64,000 nucleotides of DNA from Bacillota bacterium (GTDB lineage: Bacteria > Bacillota > Clostridia > Lachnospirales > Lachnospiraceae), in contig JAEZJV010000054.1 of assembly GCA_023415635.1 (NCBI GenBank), positions 48,474-112,473 on the forward strand, written 5' to 3'. This document shows positions 17,546-26,721 of the stretch, one piece after another (within the stretch, counting starts at the first letter, position 1; the number at the start of each line of letters is the position of its first letter). Position numbers and translations under genes: made by a program. The notes under the pieces are model-generated. The model did not search any database. It was not told where the DNA came from and saw only the letters and a program-made list of their open reading frames with translations.

Positions 17546-19114
17546 TTATAAGACGGTATCAACTTTCTTGGTGATGATCAGCTTATCTCCTTCCTGAATA
17601 CGGTCATTCTCCAAATCATTGATTGCCATAATATTATCCACAGTTGTATAAAATTTCTTGGCAATATTCCACAGGGTGTCGTCTCTTTTCACTACATAAC
17701 CGATAATTCCCGGCATAGCCTGCAACTTTTCCATATCCAGTGGTGCTACGGTAACATCTGTAATAATCGGCTCCGTAATAATATCAAATACAATTGTATT
17801 CAGATTGATGGTCGCTTTTACCTCTATCTCCTCGCTATCCAGCATCATAACACTTAACTGATCAATCCCCGGCTTAACCTCATAATTGCAGCCCGGCTTC
17901 ATACCCTTAAGCTCAATGACCTGTGAAAATGGTATTGCTCCTCTCAAGGAATTCAAAGGTCTACGGTCCTCTTCGGAAATATATAGAATTTTAACATCAA
18001 TAATCCCATCCACAAAAAGCTCTGTTCCTTCAGCGTTCACATCATCGATCTGGATATCCCCGTTTGCGTGGCAAATCTGCAGTATTCTCGGCTGATCCTC
18101 GGACACCTTGATTCTGTCAGCAATTCTATATTTACTGTTATTCTTGATCACTAGATTCTCATAGTCCGCATTACGCAGGATAGGGGTGATCTCTTTCAGC
18201 GGACTGTAGATGTCGCACAAAATTTCGGGTTCACAGGTTTCATAAGCCTTAATTCCCAATTCCAGATTGATTTCGATGTCAAGAGTTCTCTCTTCACCGT
18301 CTGAATCCGGCTTAACCTCCAGATTTTTGCTGGCAATACTGAAGGTAATATCCTCTATCATATCCTCCGAACAGCCATTACATTCAACTGTCCCACTGAA
18401 AGGTACCTCCGTCTCATAATACTCAATCGGATTATCCTCGTCTTCCCCGGCATACAGAATAAATACGGGTATTTCTCCCTTAATTGCAAACTTGTCTTCC
18501 AGGAGTCTGACCTCAACGTTGCTAAGTCCGATATCCTGATAAAGCAACGAGGTTATATTTGCCTTATTTGCAGGAAGAACCACTTCATCCTTAATTCGAT
18601 AGGTGTCCTTCTTATTGATTGCAACATTGGTAACCTCAATCTTCTTGTTTATGTATTGAATATCATCTGAACCCTCCACCATTACCGCAGTTTCTTCATC
18701 ATACAGATCTTCCACTGCAACATACAGTCTAACAATGGAGCGTACGCTCAGTTTTCTGGAATTAATCAATCCGGTTGAAAGATCCTCCAGCTCCCATTTC
18801 ACAATCGGCTCCTCATCGGCACAGTTGACATCCATATTGATGGTTTCGTCAAAGGGAATTTCACCTGACAGGCTCTGAACAGGTCTGGCTTCACCCTCGC
18901 TCAAAGATAATACATTAAAGCGAAGTGCTCCCTTCACAAGCAGCTTACCGTTCACAGCCTTGATGTCATTAACTCTGACTTCTCCCTGCGAAGTAATAAT
19001 CTGGTCAATGTCCGGTTTAATATCGGGGACATTGAAATCATCGTCCAATGTAAGCTGCAGGGTACTCTTACATCTCAATTTATTCATATGAATATTCTTT
19101 TTTATCAGGTCCAC
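17546..19114 (-). CDS. SPOCS (DUF3794) domain protein with C-terminal LysM domain
   Basis: The 522-residue product carries repeated SPOCS/DUF3794 modules (for example LQLTLDDDFNVPDIKPDIDQIIT near the start, and two later copies around EIPVFILYAGEDEDN and RIADRIKVSEDQP). A LysM domain ends it (GYVVKRDDTLWNIAKKFYTT, about 475-520). SPOCS domains occur in SpoVID-type coat morphogenetic proteins and LysM binds peptidoglycan, so a role in spore coat or cortex assembly is likely but inferred. The GTG at 19114 is chosen because AAGGAGGGA lies 7 nt before it; the in-frame ATGs 27 and 48 nt upstream would place that site inside the gene. Confidence 0.85.
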   Translation of the reverse strand: MDLIKKNIHMNKLRCKSTLQLTLDDDFNVPDIKPDIDQIITSQGEVRVNDIKAVNGKLLVKGALRFNVLSLSEGEARPVQSLSGEIPFDETINMDVNCADEEPIVKWELEDLSTGLINSRKLSVRSIVRLYVAVEDLYDEETAVMVEGSDDIQYINKKIEVTNVAINKKDTYRIKDEVVLPANKANITSLLYQDIGLSNVEVRLLEDKFAIKGEIPVFILYAGEDEDNPIEYYETEVPFSGTVECNGCSEDMIEDITFSIASKNLEVKPDSDGEERTLDIEINLELGIKAYETCEPEILCDIYSPLKEITPILRNADYENLVIKNNSKYRIADRIKVSEDQPRILQICHANGDIQIDDVNAEGTELFVDGIIDVKILYISEEDRRPLNSLRGAIPFSQVIELKGMKPGCNYEVKPGIDQLSVMMLDSEEIEVKATINLNTIVFDIITEPIITDVTVAPLDMEKLQAMPGIIGYVVKRDDTLWNIAKKFYTTVDNIMAINDLENDRIQEGDKLIITKKVDTVL

Positions 19115-19410
19115 TAAAAATCCCTCCTTAGATTTGGACATACGATGGAATGCCTCTTTCATATCTTATTCCAGCAGGTAATAATTTATACTTTTATTTA
19201 TCTTAAGATAATCTTTATATTTTTTTTAATATTCCTTTAATGCAAAATGAAAATAATGCTGTATAATTATCGTTAATATTCATTGACCCATTTCATTCCA
19301 AATTAGGAATAAAGCATAATGAGTTCTCATTCGACCGCAGCATGCGTAAATGGGACGGCACATAACCGATTAATTGCAGGGGACAACATAAAAGGGAGGT
19401 TTTAATAATA

Positions 19411-21666
19411 ATGAAATCTGTAACACATTCATTCAAGGTTATATTTGCTTGCTTACTGCTGGGATTATTTCTCTTTCAGATAGTACCGGACAATGCCGAC
19501 GCAGCAACAGGTAATAAGCATGCCGACATAACGGATCTGGCAGGCATTACAAGAGATAGCTCAGGCAGCCGCGTAGTGAAGGGCAAATACGCTACACGTG
19601 AAGAATTTGCACAGCTGCTGGTTCAGGCTTCTCAAAATGCCGGTGATGTCAAAACAGGCAAAGCATCCAAGCTCTTTCAGGATGTGAAGACAAATAGCAA
19701 AAAAGCAGTCTATATCCAGATGGCGGTATCCAAGGGCTATATGAGCGGCTACCTGGGTGGAAAATTCAAACCGACACAGGCTGTTACAATAAAAGATGCA
19801 GCTTACGGTACACTGGCTATTCTCGGATATACCGATGAGGATTTTAGCAACCGGCTTTCCGGCAGCAGATATGAAAAATTCAAAGAGCTGGGTCTGGACG
19901 AGAACATCGATAAGCATGAGTCCGATAAGCTTACTAAGGAAAACTGTATTAATCTATTCTATAATCTGCTTAATGCAAAAAATAAATTCGGGCAGATCTA
20001 TGCTCAAGCACTCGGCTACGGAGTGGAGGCCGATGGAAAGATCAATTACCAGTCATTGCTGGAAAAGAAGTCAAAGGGACCCCTTCTGGCAGAGGAGGGC
20101 TGGAGTAAAAAGCTGGCTAAGGATATCTCCGACTATAAAATTCTTCAGGATGATAAAATTATCTCTCCCGATGATATCAGTGAGTACAGCGTTCTATATT
20201 ATGCGGATCAGCTGAAAAAGGTATGGGTTTATGATAAAAAGATTTACGGTAATCTGGATGATATTTCCTATAGCAATGGCAGTCCCCAGCAGCTTATCGT
20301 ATCAGGAATAGGCTATGCAGTGGAGAAGCCTAATGATCTCAGCTATCTCATAAGAAATTACAGTATCAAAAAGGATAAGATGGTTGTTCTGCTTCTGGGC
20401 AGAGATGACAAGATATCCTACATTCTTCCGCTTCATTCAAGATTGGCAGGCGGAAATTGGCAGAAGAGCCTGGGCTTTGATGTCAGCAAAAGTATGGTAT
20501 ATAAAAACGGCAAACGGATCTCGGCAGAAGAAATCAGAAACACAGACATAATCTATTATGCCAAGGAGCTAAACAGCATATGGGTCTATAGAGATACCGT
20601 CTATGGTGTTCTTAATAACGTCAGCCCGACCCTCTCTGCTCCTACGGCAATCACCGTTGCCGGAAAAACCTATAATCTGAAAACCTATCCCGTGAATTCC
20701 TCCGGATCGGATGATGGCAATATGAAGGATATGACAGAAAATGTCTGGGGTGCAAAACTTGTACAAAACGGTATTCAGGAAGGCGACAATGTTGCGATAG
20801 CCTTCGGATATAACGGGAATATTGCTGATATATACAGAATTGATCAGATGTCCACCTCCTTTTCGGGCTATGTGTTAGAGATTTTAGACAAGGTAGTAAA
20901 GGATCAGAACAAGGAGAGCAATGTAAGCCGGGTGCTCCGCGTTGTTGAGACAGGCGGAACCGAGCTGGAATTCCCGACTGAGGACACCTCCTACCGCGTT
21001 GGTGACTTAGTGGAAATAAGCTTCCTGAACGGAACCTCAAGTATCAAAAGAGTGGATTATTTCAACGGAAATAATATTTCTGATGTCTCCACCAGAAAAT
21101 TGGCTTCTGATGCCAAGGTTCTTGAAGTGAATAATACAGATTATAACAAGGTAACTTCCTCCCGATTGAGAGAAATCTCCTGGAGTTCCGACCAGGTTGT
21201 CTTTTGCCGTGTGAATTCCTCGGGTGAAATAACAGACCTGATTCTTCGTTATATATCAGATTCCTATTATCAGTGCGGTATGCTTACTAAGGTAGTAACT
21301 CCGAACAGTCTAAAAGGAATTTATGCTTATCAGCTTACCTTTGATTTCGGAACTGAGCAGACCATAACGCTCAGTGATGTGCCCTGGGATATGAATCTCG
21401 GTCCAAAGGCTGTTAAATTCGAGAATAACTCCATTAAAGAAGTAAAGAATTTACAGAGGGCCAGACTTCTGTATATTGAAGGTAAACAGGCCAATACCGG
21501 TGATAAGGTTTACCGTATCTCCGATGATGTTCTGGTATACTTCTATAAGGCCGGAAGCTACTATAAAGGCACCTTACGTGACGTCACCGGCAAGGACGGT
21601 TCCCTGCTTGACGGATATATGGAAAATGCCAACGGACCAATTCGTATCATCGTAGTTACCAAATAA
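19411..21666 (+). CDS. Exported SLH-domain surface protein
   Basis: The 751-residue product has a signal peptide ending near DNADAA (about 32). An SLH region follows (about 55-145; LFQDVKTNSKKAVYIQMAVS, YLGGKFKPTQAVTIKDAA). SLH domains bind secondary cell wall polymer, so it should sit on the cell surface. Two internal copies of a module are visible at about 242-305 and 361-424, each with SxLYYADQLKKVWVYDKKIYG-like text. The remainder is beta-rich and unrecognised. Its stop overlaps the ATG-containing start region of the HlyD-like gene, pointing to one transcript with the exporter genes. AAAGGGAGG precedes the ATG. Confidence 0.85.
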   Translation: MKSVTHSFKVIFACLLLGLFLFQIVPDNADAATGNKHADITDLAGITRDSSGSRVVKGKYATREEFAQLLVQASQNAGDVKTGKASKLFQDVKTNSKKAVYIQMAVSKGYMSGYLGGKFKPTQAVTIKDAAYGTLAILGYTDEDFSNRLSGSRYEKFKELGLDENIDKHESDKLTKENCINLFYNLLNAKNKFGQIYAQALGYGVEADGKINYQSLLEKKSKGPLLAEEGWSKKLAKDISDYKILQDDKIISPDDISEYSVLYYADQLKKVWVYDKKIYGNLDDISYSNGSPQQLIVSGIGYAVEKPNDLSYLIRNYSIKKDKMVVLLLGRDDKISYILPLHSRLAGGNWQKSLGFDVSKSMVYKNGKRISAEEIRNTDIIYYAKELNSIWVYRDTVYGVLNNVSPTLSAPTAITVAGKTYNLKTYPVNSSGSDDGNMKDMTENVWGAKLVQNGIQEGDNVAIAFGYNGNIADIYRIDQMSTSFSGYVLEILDKVVKDQNKESNVSRVLRVVETGGTELEFPTEDTSYRVGDLVEISFLNGTSSIKRVDYFNGNNISDVSTRKLASDAKVLEVNNTDYNKVTSSRLREISWSSDQVVFCRVNSSGEITDLILRYISDSYYQCGMLTKVVTPNSLKGIYAYQLTFDFGTEQTITLSDVPWDMNLGPKAVKFENNSIKEVKNLQRARLLYIEGKQANTGDKVYRISDDVLVYFYKAGSYYKGTLRDVTGKDGSLLDGYMENANGPIRIIVVTK

Positions 21667-21683
21667 TGAAAGGATCAGGAAAA

Positions 21684-23252
21684 ATGAAAAGGATCACTTT
21701 TAAAAATATAAATCGAAAGAAAGTCATTAAATGGGTCATTATCCTATTATTAATAGCCGGGGTTGTCCTCTTTTTTACAACCAGGTCAAAGCCGACCATG
21801 GCAGAAGCTCCTTTTACAACAGCGCAGGCGTCTGTCGGAAGGGTGGAAGTCTCCATCTCCGGAAAAGGAACCTTGAATCCGGCTGATCAATACGAAGTGA
21901 AGTCCTTAGTGAAAGGGGAGATCCTTTCCGCTCCGTTTGAAGAAGGAGATTCCGTAAAGAAGGGTCAGCTTATGTACCAGATCAGTACCAGTGAGATTGA
22001 GAACAGTATTAAAGCCGCAGAACTAACTGTAGATAAAGCAAAGCTTATGTACCAGGACTGTCTTGATAAACAGGCAGACTTAAGTATCACCGCTAAGGAA
22101 AGTGGATATATCAAGAAGCTGTATGTCAAGGAAGGAGCTTCTCTTCAAGCCGGTATGACTATCGCTGATATTTATGACAATAACACGATGTGTCTGGATC
22201 TGCTCTTTCCTTCCTATGAGGTAAAGAGCTCCTGGCTCGGTAAAACAGCCTCTGTTACGATGGAGGCAACCGGTGAGACAGTGAAGGGAAAGGTCACAAA
22301 TGTCAGCAATATGGAAGAGGTCATTGAAGGCGGTGTCCTCGCGAAAAAGGTTACCCTCAGCGTCAGAAACTCCGGTGGTATCAAATCCGGAGCCCTTGCA
22401 GAGGCTTCCGTATCAGGAGTAAGCTCCAACAACAATGGTACCTTCCGTGCTGAGACAGAGACTACACTGGCTGCAGAAACAGTGGGCACCATCGACCATA
22501 TCTCTGTAAAGGAAGGACAATGGGTTGATAAGGGTGCTACCATCCTGACCCTTTCCTCCAAAAGTTTAGACAGCCAGATTGAAAGTGCGAATATTAGCAT
22601 CCGCGAGGCCGAGCTCGCTCTGGATACGCAGAAAAAGCAGATGAAGCACTATACCATCACTGCTCCGATTTCAGGCAAGGTAATTACCAAGAGCAAAAAG
22701 CAGGGAGATACAATTGATCCTGCCACCGATACACAGCTTGGACCCATGGCTATCATCTATGATATGGGCTTCCTTACCTTTGATATGAATATTGATGAGC
22801 TTCAGATCAGTGAGCTTAAGGTAGGTCAGAAGGTTTCCATTACTACTGATAATTTTGCTGACACCAGCTTCGAAGGTATCATTGAAGAAATCAGCTTGAA
22901 GGGTATTACCAATAACGGCATCACTTCCTATCCTGTAACCATTCGGGTTGAGCAATACAATAACCTGTTACCTGGTATGAATGTAACCGGAAAGGTTATC
23001 ATTGACCAGGTAGAAGACGTGCTCACCATCCCAAGCGCCTCCCTACAGAGGGATAATATCGTATATGTCCAGTCCGAGGGAGCCACAGCAGATTCAGCTA
23101 CCGGAGCACCGGAAGGCTTTAAGGCCGTCACAGTTGAAATCGGTATCAATGACGGTGTGAATGTTGAGATCAAAAGCGGATTAAAAGAAGGCGATACTGT
23201 CTATGTTCCCTATGACAACAGTATGATAGATACTGCAAATAATATCTGGTAG
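21684..23252 (+). CDS. HlyD/MacA-type periplasmic-adaptor-like subunit of an ABC exporter
   Basis: The 522-residue product has one N-terminal transmembrane helix (about 13-33) and two biotinyl-lipoyl-like barrel-sandwich modules. The first starts GKGTLNPADQYEVKSLVKGE and the second GTIDHISVKEGQWVDKGATI. A short coiled coil (SANISIREAELALDTQKKQM) and a membrane-proximal beta domain follow. This is the architecture of adaptor proteins that pair with MacB-type ABC transporters. In a Gram-positive it probably links the transporter to an extracellular substrate rather than to an outer-membrane channel. The ATG at 21684 has AAAGGA upstream; an ATG at 21666 overlapping the previous stop is possible. 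Confidence 0.88.
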   Translation: MKRITFKNINRKKVIKWVIILLLIAGVVLFFTTRSKPTMAEAPFTTAQASVGRVEVSISGKGTLNPADQYEVKSLVKGEILSAPFEEGDSVKKGQLMYQISTSEIENSIKAAELTVDKAKLMYQDCLDKQADLSITAKESGYIKKLYVKEGASLQAGMTIADIYDNNTMCLDLLFPSYEVKSSWLGKTASVTMEATGETVKGKVTNVSNMEEVIEGGVLAKKVTLSVRNSGGIKSGALAEASVSGVSSNNNGTFRAETETTLAAETVGTIDHISVKEGQWVDKGATILTLSSKSLDSQIESANISIREAELALDTQKKQMKHYTITAPISGKVITKSKKQGDTIDPATDTQLGPMAIIYDMGFLTFDMNIDELQISELKVGQKVSITTDNFADTSFEGIIEEISLKGITNNGITSYPVTIRVEQYNNLLPGMNVTGKVIIDQVEDVLTIPSASLQRDNIVYVQSEGATADSATGAPEGFKAVTVEIGINDGVNVEIKSGLKEGDTVYVPYDNSMIDTANNIW

Positions 23253-23299
23253 CCTTAGCGCTTCTCATAGACTGTTATCATATAAGAATGGAGATTAAT

Positions 23300-24037
23300 A
23301 TGGAAAAAGAAGTATTAATTGAATTGAAGGATATCTATAAGATCTATAATGTCGGTGATACTGAAATCAGGGCCAATAACGGCATCAATATGACCATATA
23401 TAAGGGTGAGATGGTTGCTATCATCGGTAAATCAGGCAGCGGTAAATCAACGGTCATGAATATTATCGGAGCCTTGGATACCCCTACCAACGGACAATAC
23501 CTTCTGCAAGGGAAGGATGTGAGCAAGCTGAAGGGCGACGATCTGGCCGAGATCCGTAATAAGACAATCGGTTTTATATTTCAACAGTATAATTTGTTAC
23601 CGAAACAAAATGTACTCGATAATGTCGGATTACCTTTAATGTATGCCAAGGTAGGAGATAGAGAACGCAGAAAACGTTCCCTGGAGGTTTTAAAGAAGGT
23701 TGGTCTGGAGAATAAAAGTAAAAGCTATCCGACGCAACTTTCCGGTGGACAGCAGCAAAGAGCTTCCATCGCCAGAGCTTTGGTTGGGAAGCCTTCTCTG
23801 ATCCTTGCCGATGAGCCTACCGGCGCCCTCGATTCTAAGACCGGCAAGGAAGTACTTGACATCCTTCACAAGCTGCATAAAGAAGGAAATACAATCGTAT
23901 TAATTACGCATGACCAGGCCATTGCTACCGAAGCAGAAAGAATTATCAAGATGTCGGATGGAGCTGTCGTCTATGACGGTAATGCAAAGGAGTATAAACA
24001 TGACAATATGGCAGACACTGAAAGTAGTATGGGCTAA
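23300..24037 (+). CDS. MacB/LolD-type ABC transporter ATP-binding protein
   Basis: The 245-residue ATPase shows Walker A GKSGSGKST (about 40-48), Q-loop FIFQQYNLLP, signature LSGGQQQRASIARAL, Walker B LILADEPTGALD and H-loop LITHDQ. The PTGALDSKTGKEV stretch is typical of the MacB/LolD branch. It should power export by the downstream permease. The ATG at 23300 with GGAG upstream is preferred to one at 23288. Its 3' end overlaps the permease gene by 38 bp. Confidence 0.93.
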   Translation: MEKEVLIELKDIYKIYNVGDTEIRANNGINMTIYKGEMVAIIGKSGSGKSTVMNIIGALDTPTNGQYLLQGKDVSKLKGDDLAEIRNKTIGFIFQQYNLLPKQNVLDNVGLPLMYAKVGDRERRKRSLEVLKKVGLENKSKSYPTQLSGGQQQRASIARALVGKPSLILADEPTGALDSKTGKEVLDILHKLHKEGNTIVLITHDQAIATEAERIIKMSDGAVVYDGNAKEYKHDNMADTESSMG

Positions 24038-25190
24038 CATCAGCAAAAACCGCATGCGCTCATTTTTAACCATGCTGGGTATGATCATTGGTGTGTCCTC
24101 AGTAATTACATTATCAAGCCTAATTCAAGGCTTCTATAATGATATGCTGGATTCGTATGCCGATATGGGACTCTACAATGTCAGTGTCACCATAATAGGC
24201 CGAAACGGAAACAAAATTATCACAGAAGCAGATATGTATCAATACGCTCTGGAAAATAAGGATACCATCAAGGGAGTTACCCCTACGGTACCAATTCAAG
24301 CAACCATTTATAAGAATGGAGATAAGATAGAGACTTCTAGCATCAGCGGTGTCGACGAGTATTATACTCAGCTGGTCAACAAAAAAATTGAAGCCGGCAG
24401 AACCATCTCCTATTCCGATATATCTACCTTACAGAGGAATTGTGTGATTGGCTGTTATGTAAACCAAAAGCTTTTTAAGGGAGAGGCACGGCCCGGAGAT
24501 ACCCTTTTATTAAATGGTGAGCAGCTCACCATTGTGGGTATATTAGAGCCCAGTTCTGGAAAAGCCGAGCAAGCAACCGAATGGTCCACCGATAACTGTC
24601 TCTATATTCCGTATTCCACAGCTTCACGGCTGTTCGGATATGGAACAATCGGTTCCTATGAATTCTACATAAAAGACCGCTCCTTTGTGGCTGCTGAAAC
24701 AGAAAAATTACAAAAATATCTCTTTAATACATTTCGTGATAAAAAAGCTTTTAATATAAGAAATATGGTTGATATGTTAAATAGTATCGATACAGAACTT
24801 GCTATCCTTACTGTAATGTCCTCTGTAATTGCAGGAATTTCCTTGGTAGTAGCCGGCGTAGGGATTATGAATATTATGCTTGTCTCTGTATCGGAACGTA
24901 TAAAGGAAATCGGGATACGCAAATCACTCGGTGCAAAATATCGGGATATAAGACGGCAATTTGTTCTGGAAGCAGGATTAACCAGCACACTCGGTGGTGT
25001 ACTTGGTATATTATTAGGCACCTTTTTAACCTATTTAGTTGGTAACCTGGCTAAAATAAGTGCCTTTCCTACCACTAACAGCATCATCCTCTCCTTCTGC
25101 GTATCCGTAGGGGTCGGAGTCGTATTCGGATACCTGCCTGCCAGCAAAGCAGCAAAGCTTAATCCCATCGACGCTTTAAGAAGCGAGTAA
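24000..25190 (+). CDS. MacB/FtsX-type ABC transporter permease
   Basis: The 396-residue product MTIWQTLKVVWANISKNRMRS has the MacB layout: one N-terminal transmembrane helix (LTMLGMIIGVSSVITLSSL), a large extracellular domain (about 45-270), then three C-terminal helices with VSERIKEIGIRKSLGAKYRDI between the first two. These transporters work by a lever motion on extracellular cargo rather than classical translocation. The ATG at 24000 has AAAGGAG upstream inside the ATPase gene, so translation is probably coupled. A strong terminator follows. Confidence 0.92.
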   Translation: MTIWQTLKVVWANISKNRMRSFLTMLGMIIGVSSVITLSSLIQGFYNDMLDSYADMGLYNVSVTIIGRNGNKIITEADMYQYALENKDTIKGVTPTVPIQATIYKNGDKIETSSISGVDEYYTQLVNKKIEAGRTISYSDISTLQRNCVIGCYVNQKLFKGEARPGDTLLLNGEQLTIVGILEPSSGKAEQATEWSTDNCLYIPYSTASRLFGYGTIGSYEFYIKDRSFVAAETEKLQKYLFNTFRDKKAFNIRNMVDMLNSIDTELAILTVMSSVIAGISLVVAGVGIMNIMLVSVSERIKEIGIRKSLGAKYRDIRRQFVLEAGLTSTLGGVLGILLGTFLTYLVGNLAKISAFPTTNSIILSFCVSVGVGVVFGYLPASKAAKLNPIDALRSE

Positions 25191-25233
25191 ACCGTTATTC
25201 ACTAAACCTTCGGACATACATTACCCCATAAAA

Positions 25234-25281
25234 ATACCCTGTAGCAAGACACGGATGTGTTCGCCTACAGGGTATTTTTTA
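25234..25281. terminator. Bidirectional terminator between the exporter permease gene and veg
   Basis: ATACCCTGTAG and CTACAGGGTAT form an 11-bp stem flanked by A-run on the left and TTTTTT on the right. It can stop both the plus-strand exporter unit and the convergent minus-strand veg transcript. Confidence 0.85.
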
Positions 25282-25294
25282 TCTATTCTGTTAT

Positions 25295-25540
25295 CTAACT
25301 GCAAAGAATTAACTCCACATCTTTCGTAAGTATGTCTGTGTAACTGTAAGATACTGTCCTGACAGGCATATCCTTGTTCTCCTGGATCTTAATGAGAAAT
25401 ATGCTTGGATAAGTTTCAGAAATAATACCTTCTGTAATATCTACTTTATGCCTTCCCCGGTTAATACGAATTTTTACCTTCTTACCTGTCTGGTGCATCA
25501 CAGCATTTCTTACACAATTCACATCTAATTGCTTCATCAT
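25295..25540 (-). CDS. veg: Veg family protein
   Basis: The 82-residue product MMKQLDVNCVRNAVMHQTGK matches the Veg family (DUF1021), with GKKVKIRINRGRHKVDITEG and FLIKIQENKDMPVRTVSYSY as its core. Veg is a small cytoplasmic beta-barrel protein; in B. subtilis it has been linked to biofilm control and germination outgrowth, but its mechanism is unclear. GAGGAG precedes the ATG pair at 25540. A near-consensus promoter suggests strong expression. Confidence 0.92.
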   Translation of the reverse strand: MMKQLDVNCVRNAVMHQTGKKVKIRINRGRHKVDITEGIISETYPSIFLIKIQENKDMPVRTVSYSYTDILTKDVELILCS

Positions 25541-25649
25541 TATTCTCTCCTCACCAATGCTTCCTCTCACCTTCGAAGTAATTTACCCCTGCTGGTTCCG
25601 TACACATTTAACTAAAATAAATCCGTAACAAACTACATGCTTCGCATGC

Positions 25650-25679
25650 ATTATACCACAAAAACAGGGGTGGCGTCAA
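25650..25679 (-). promoter_or_regulatory. Strong sigmaA promoter of veg
   Basis: On the minus strand TTGACG (25679-25674) and TATAAT (25655-25650) are separated by 18 nt. The region further upstream to 25987 (about 300 nt) is very AT-rich and shows no gene; a GTGCAA/TTGCAC hairpin around 25715 is the only structure noted. Confidence 0.8.
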
Positions 25680-25987
25680 TGAATTTTCAGACAATTACAG
25701 GTCGCTACTGTGAGTTGTGCAAAAAAATTGCACATGAAATATTTAAATTTTTAGTAACTTTTATGGAATAATTTTACGGCACTAGTACGATCAGCCTATC
25801 TAAGTTTAGGTAATTAGCACAAAATACTTTCCTTTTCAAGATAAAAAAGTAACAAATTACCGTATTTTTAAAAACACAATATATTGATGTTCTTTCTTCA
25901 GGTATCAACAAAATATTGTTATTATTATCCAATATTCTTACGAAACTCTTACTATTTGTCTAAGCTTTTCTTAAGCAATTGTTTTCC

Positions 25988-26404
25988 TTATTCAAAAACA
26001 ATTGGTTCTTGTCTGAACTCCAGCTTCACCACTACATAGGGATAGGTAACGCCTTGTGTAACCGCATCCTTCTGTGATGGTCCGATCAAATTCGTATTGA
26101 TATAAACAGCATTACTGGTGAGATATAATTCATCCACTGAGATGCTGTAGCCTCCGCTGTTCTGCTTGCCATAACCCACTACGATATATAGATTATCCTT
26201 ATTGGAGTAGGAGAGTTTAAACGGCTCCTCTTTCTTTTCATCAATGATTTCCTTCAGTTCTCCCGGCAGGTCCGCATCCCCCACCACTGTAAATTCTAGA
26301 TCCTTAATTTTCTTAACATCTGTGTTCTCATTTTTGCATCCGGCTAATCCTATGAATGCCATCACTATTGTAAGAAGCAGAATAAGTATTCTATGCCCCT
26401 TCAT
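25988..26404 (-). CDS. PrcB-like lipoprotein
   Basis: The 138-residue product has a lipoprotein signal (MKGHRILILLLTIVMAFIGLAGC, Cys at 23). The following domain reads FTVVGDADLPGELKEIIDEKK, YIVVGYGKQNSGGYSISVDE and TYPYVVVKLEF, which matches the C-terminal domain of the PrcB family first described in treponemal protease complexes. A role as a partner or inhibitor of a surface protease is inferred only from the family. The ATG at 26404 follows GGAGG; an ATG 12 nt upstream would not. No protease gene lies next to it. Confidence 0.7.
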   Translation of the reverse strand: MKGHRILILLLTIVMAFIGLAGCKNENTDVKKIKDLEFTVVGDADLPGELKEIIDEKKEEPFKLSYSNKDNLYIVVGYGKQNSGGYSISVDELYLTSNAVYINTNLIGPSQKDAVTQGVTYPYVVVKLEFRQEPIVFE

Positions 26405-26483
26405 AACAGCCTCCAAAGCTAAAATGTCTCATAGGATTCTATGACTCGTACTGCAAAAACATGCAGGATTGGGGCATCTAATA

Positions 26484-26670
26484 TTACCGGAAGACTTTTA
26501 ATCTGTCTGCTTCAAAGGGTGCACCATGTCCGGGATATATCTTTTCTCTCCTGAAGCTTATAATTCCCCTGCCTTACAGCAGCCTCTTTTGAAGCCATAG
26601 CATCCGCAATCCGAAATAGAACCGGCTCTTCCTTAGTTTTCTTGAGAGAATGGTATGGCTTGTCAACTAC
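26484..26670 (-). pseudogene. Decayed 3' fragment, possibly of a metallo-beta-lactamase-fold hydrolase
   Basis: Minus-strand translation gives VVDKPYHSLKKTKEEPVLFR and IADAMASKEAAVRQGNYKLQ in one frame. After a +1 shift in the GGAGAGAAAAG run (about 26545) it continues REKIYPGHGAPFEADRLKVFR and stops at 26484. The PGHG followed by a short tail is a common ending of MBL-fold hydrolases. There is no start codon and no upstream portion, and the fragment abuts the clpB terminator. I infer a gene remnant; the family assignment rests on one short motif. Confidence 0.4.
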
Positions 26671-26716
26671 AAAGTAAAACGGCTGCAGTACCTGTAATAG
26701 GTATTGCAGCCGTTTA
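26670..26716 (-). terminator. Intrinsic terminator of clpB
   Basis: On the minus strand AACGGCTGCAATACC and GGTACTGCAGCCGTT form a long stem with a 7-nt loop, followed by TTACTTTG. It begins 7 nt past the clpB stop. Confidence 0.85.
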
Positions 26717-26721
26717 TTACT

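Noticed and set aside
19200..19410. Promoter of the SLH gene (TATAAT near 19262)
   Set aside because: No acceptable -35 at 16-18 nt; too weak to annotate.
25680..25987. Gene or RNA in the AT-rich gap between veg and the PrcB-like gene
   Set aside because: Only short A/T hairpins and no coding frame or promoter pair of note beyond that of veg.
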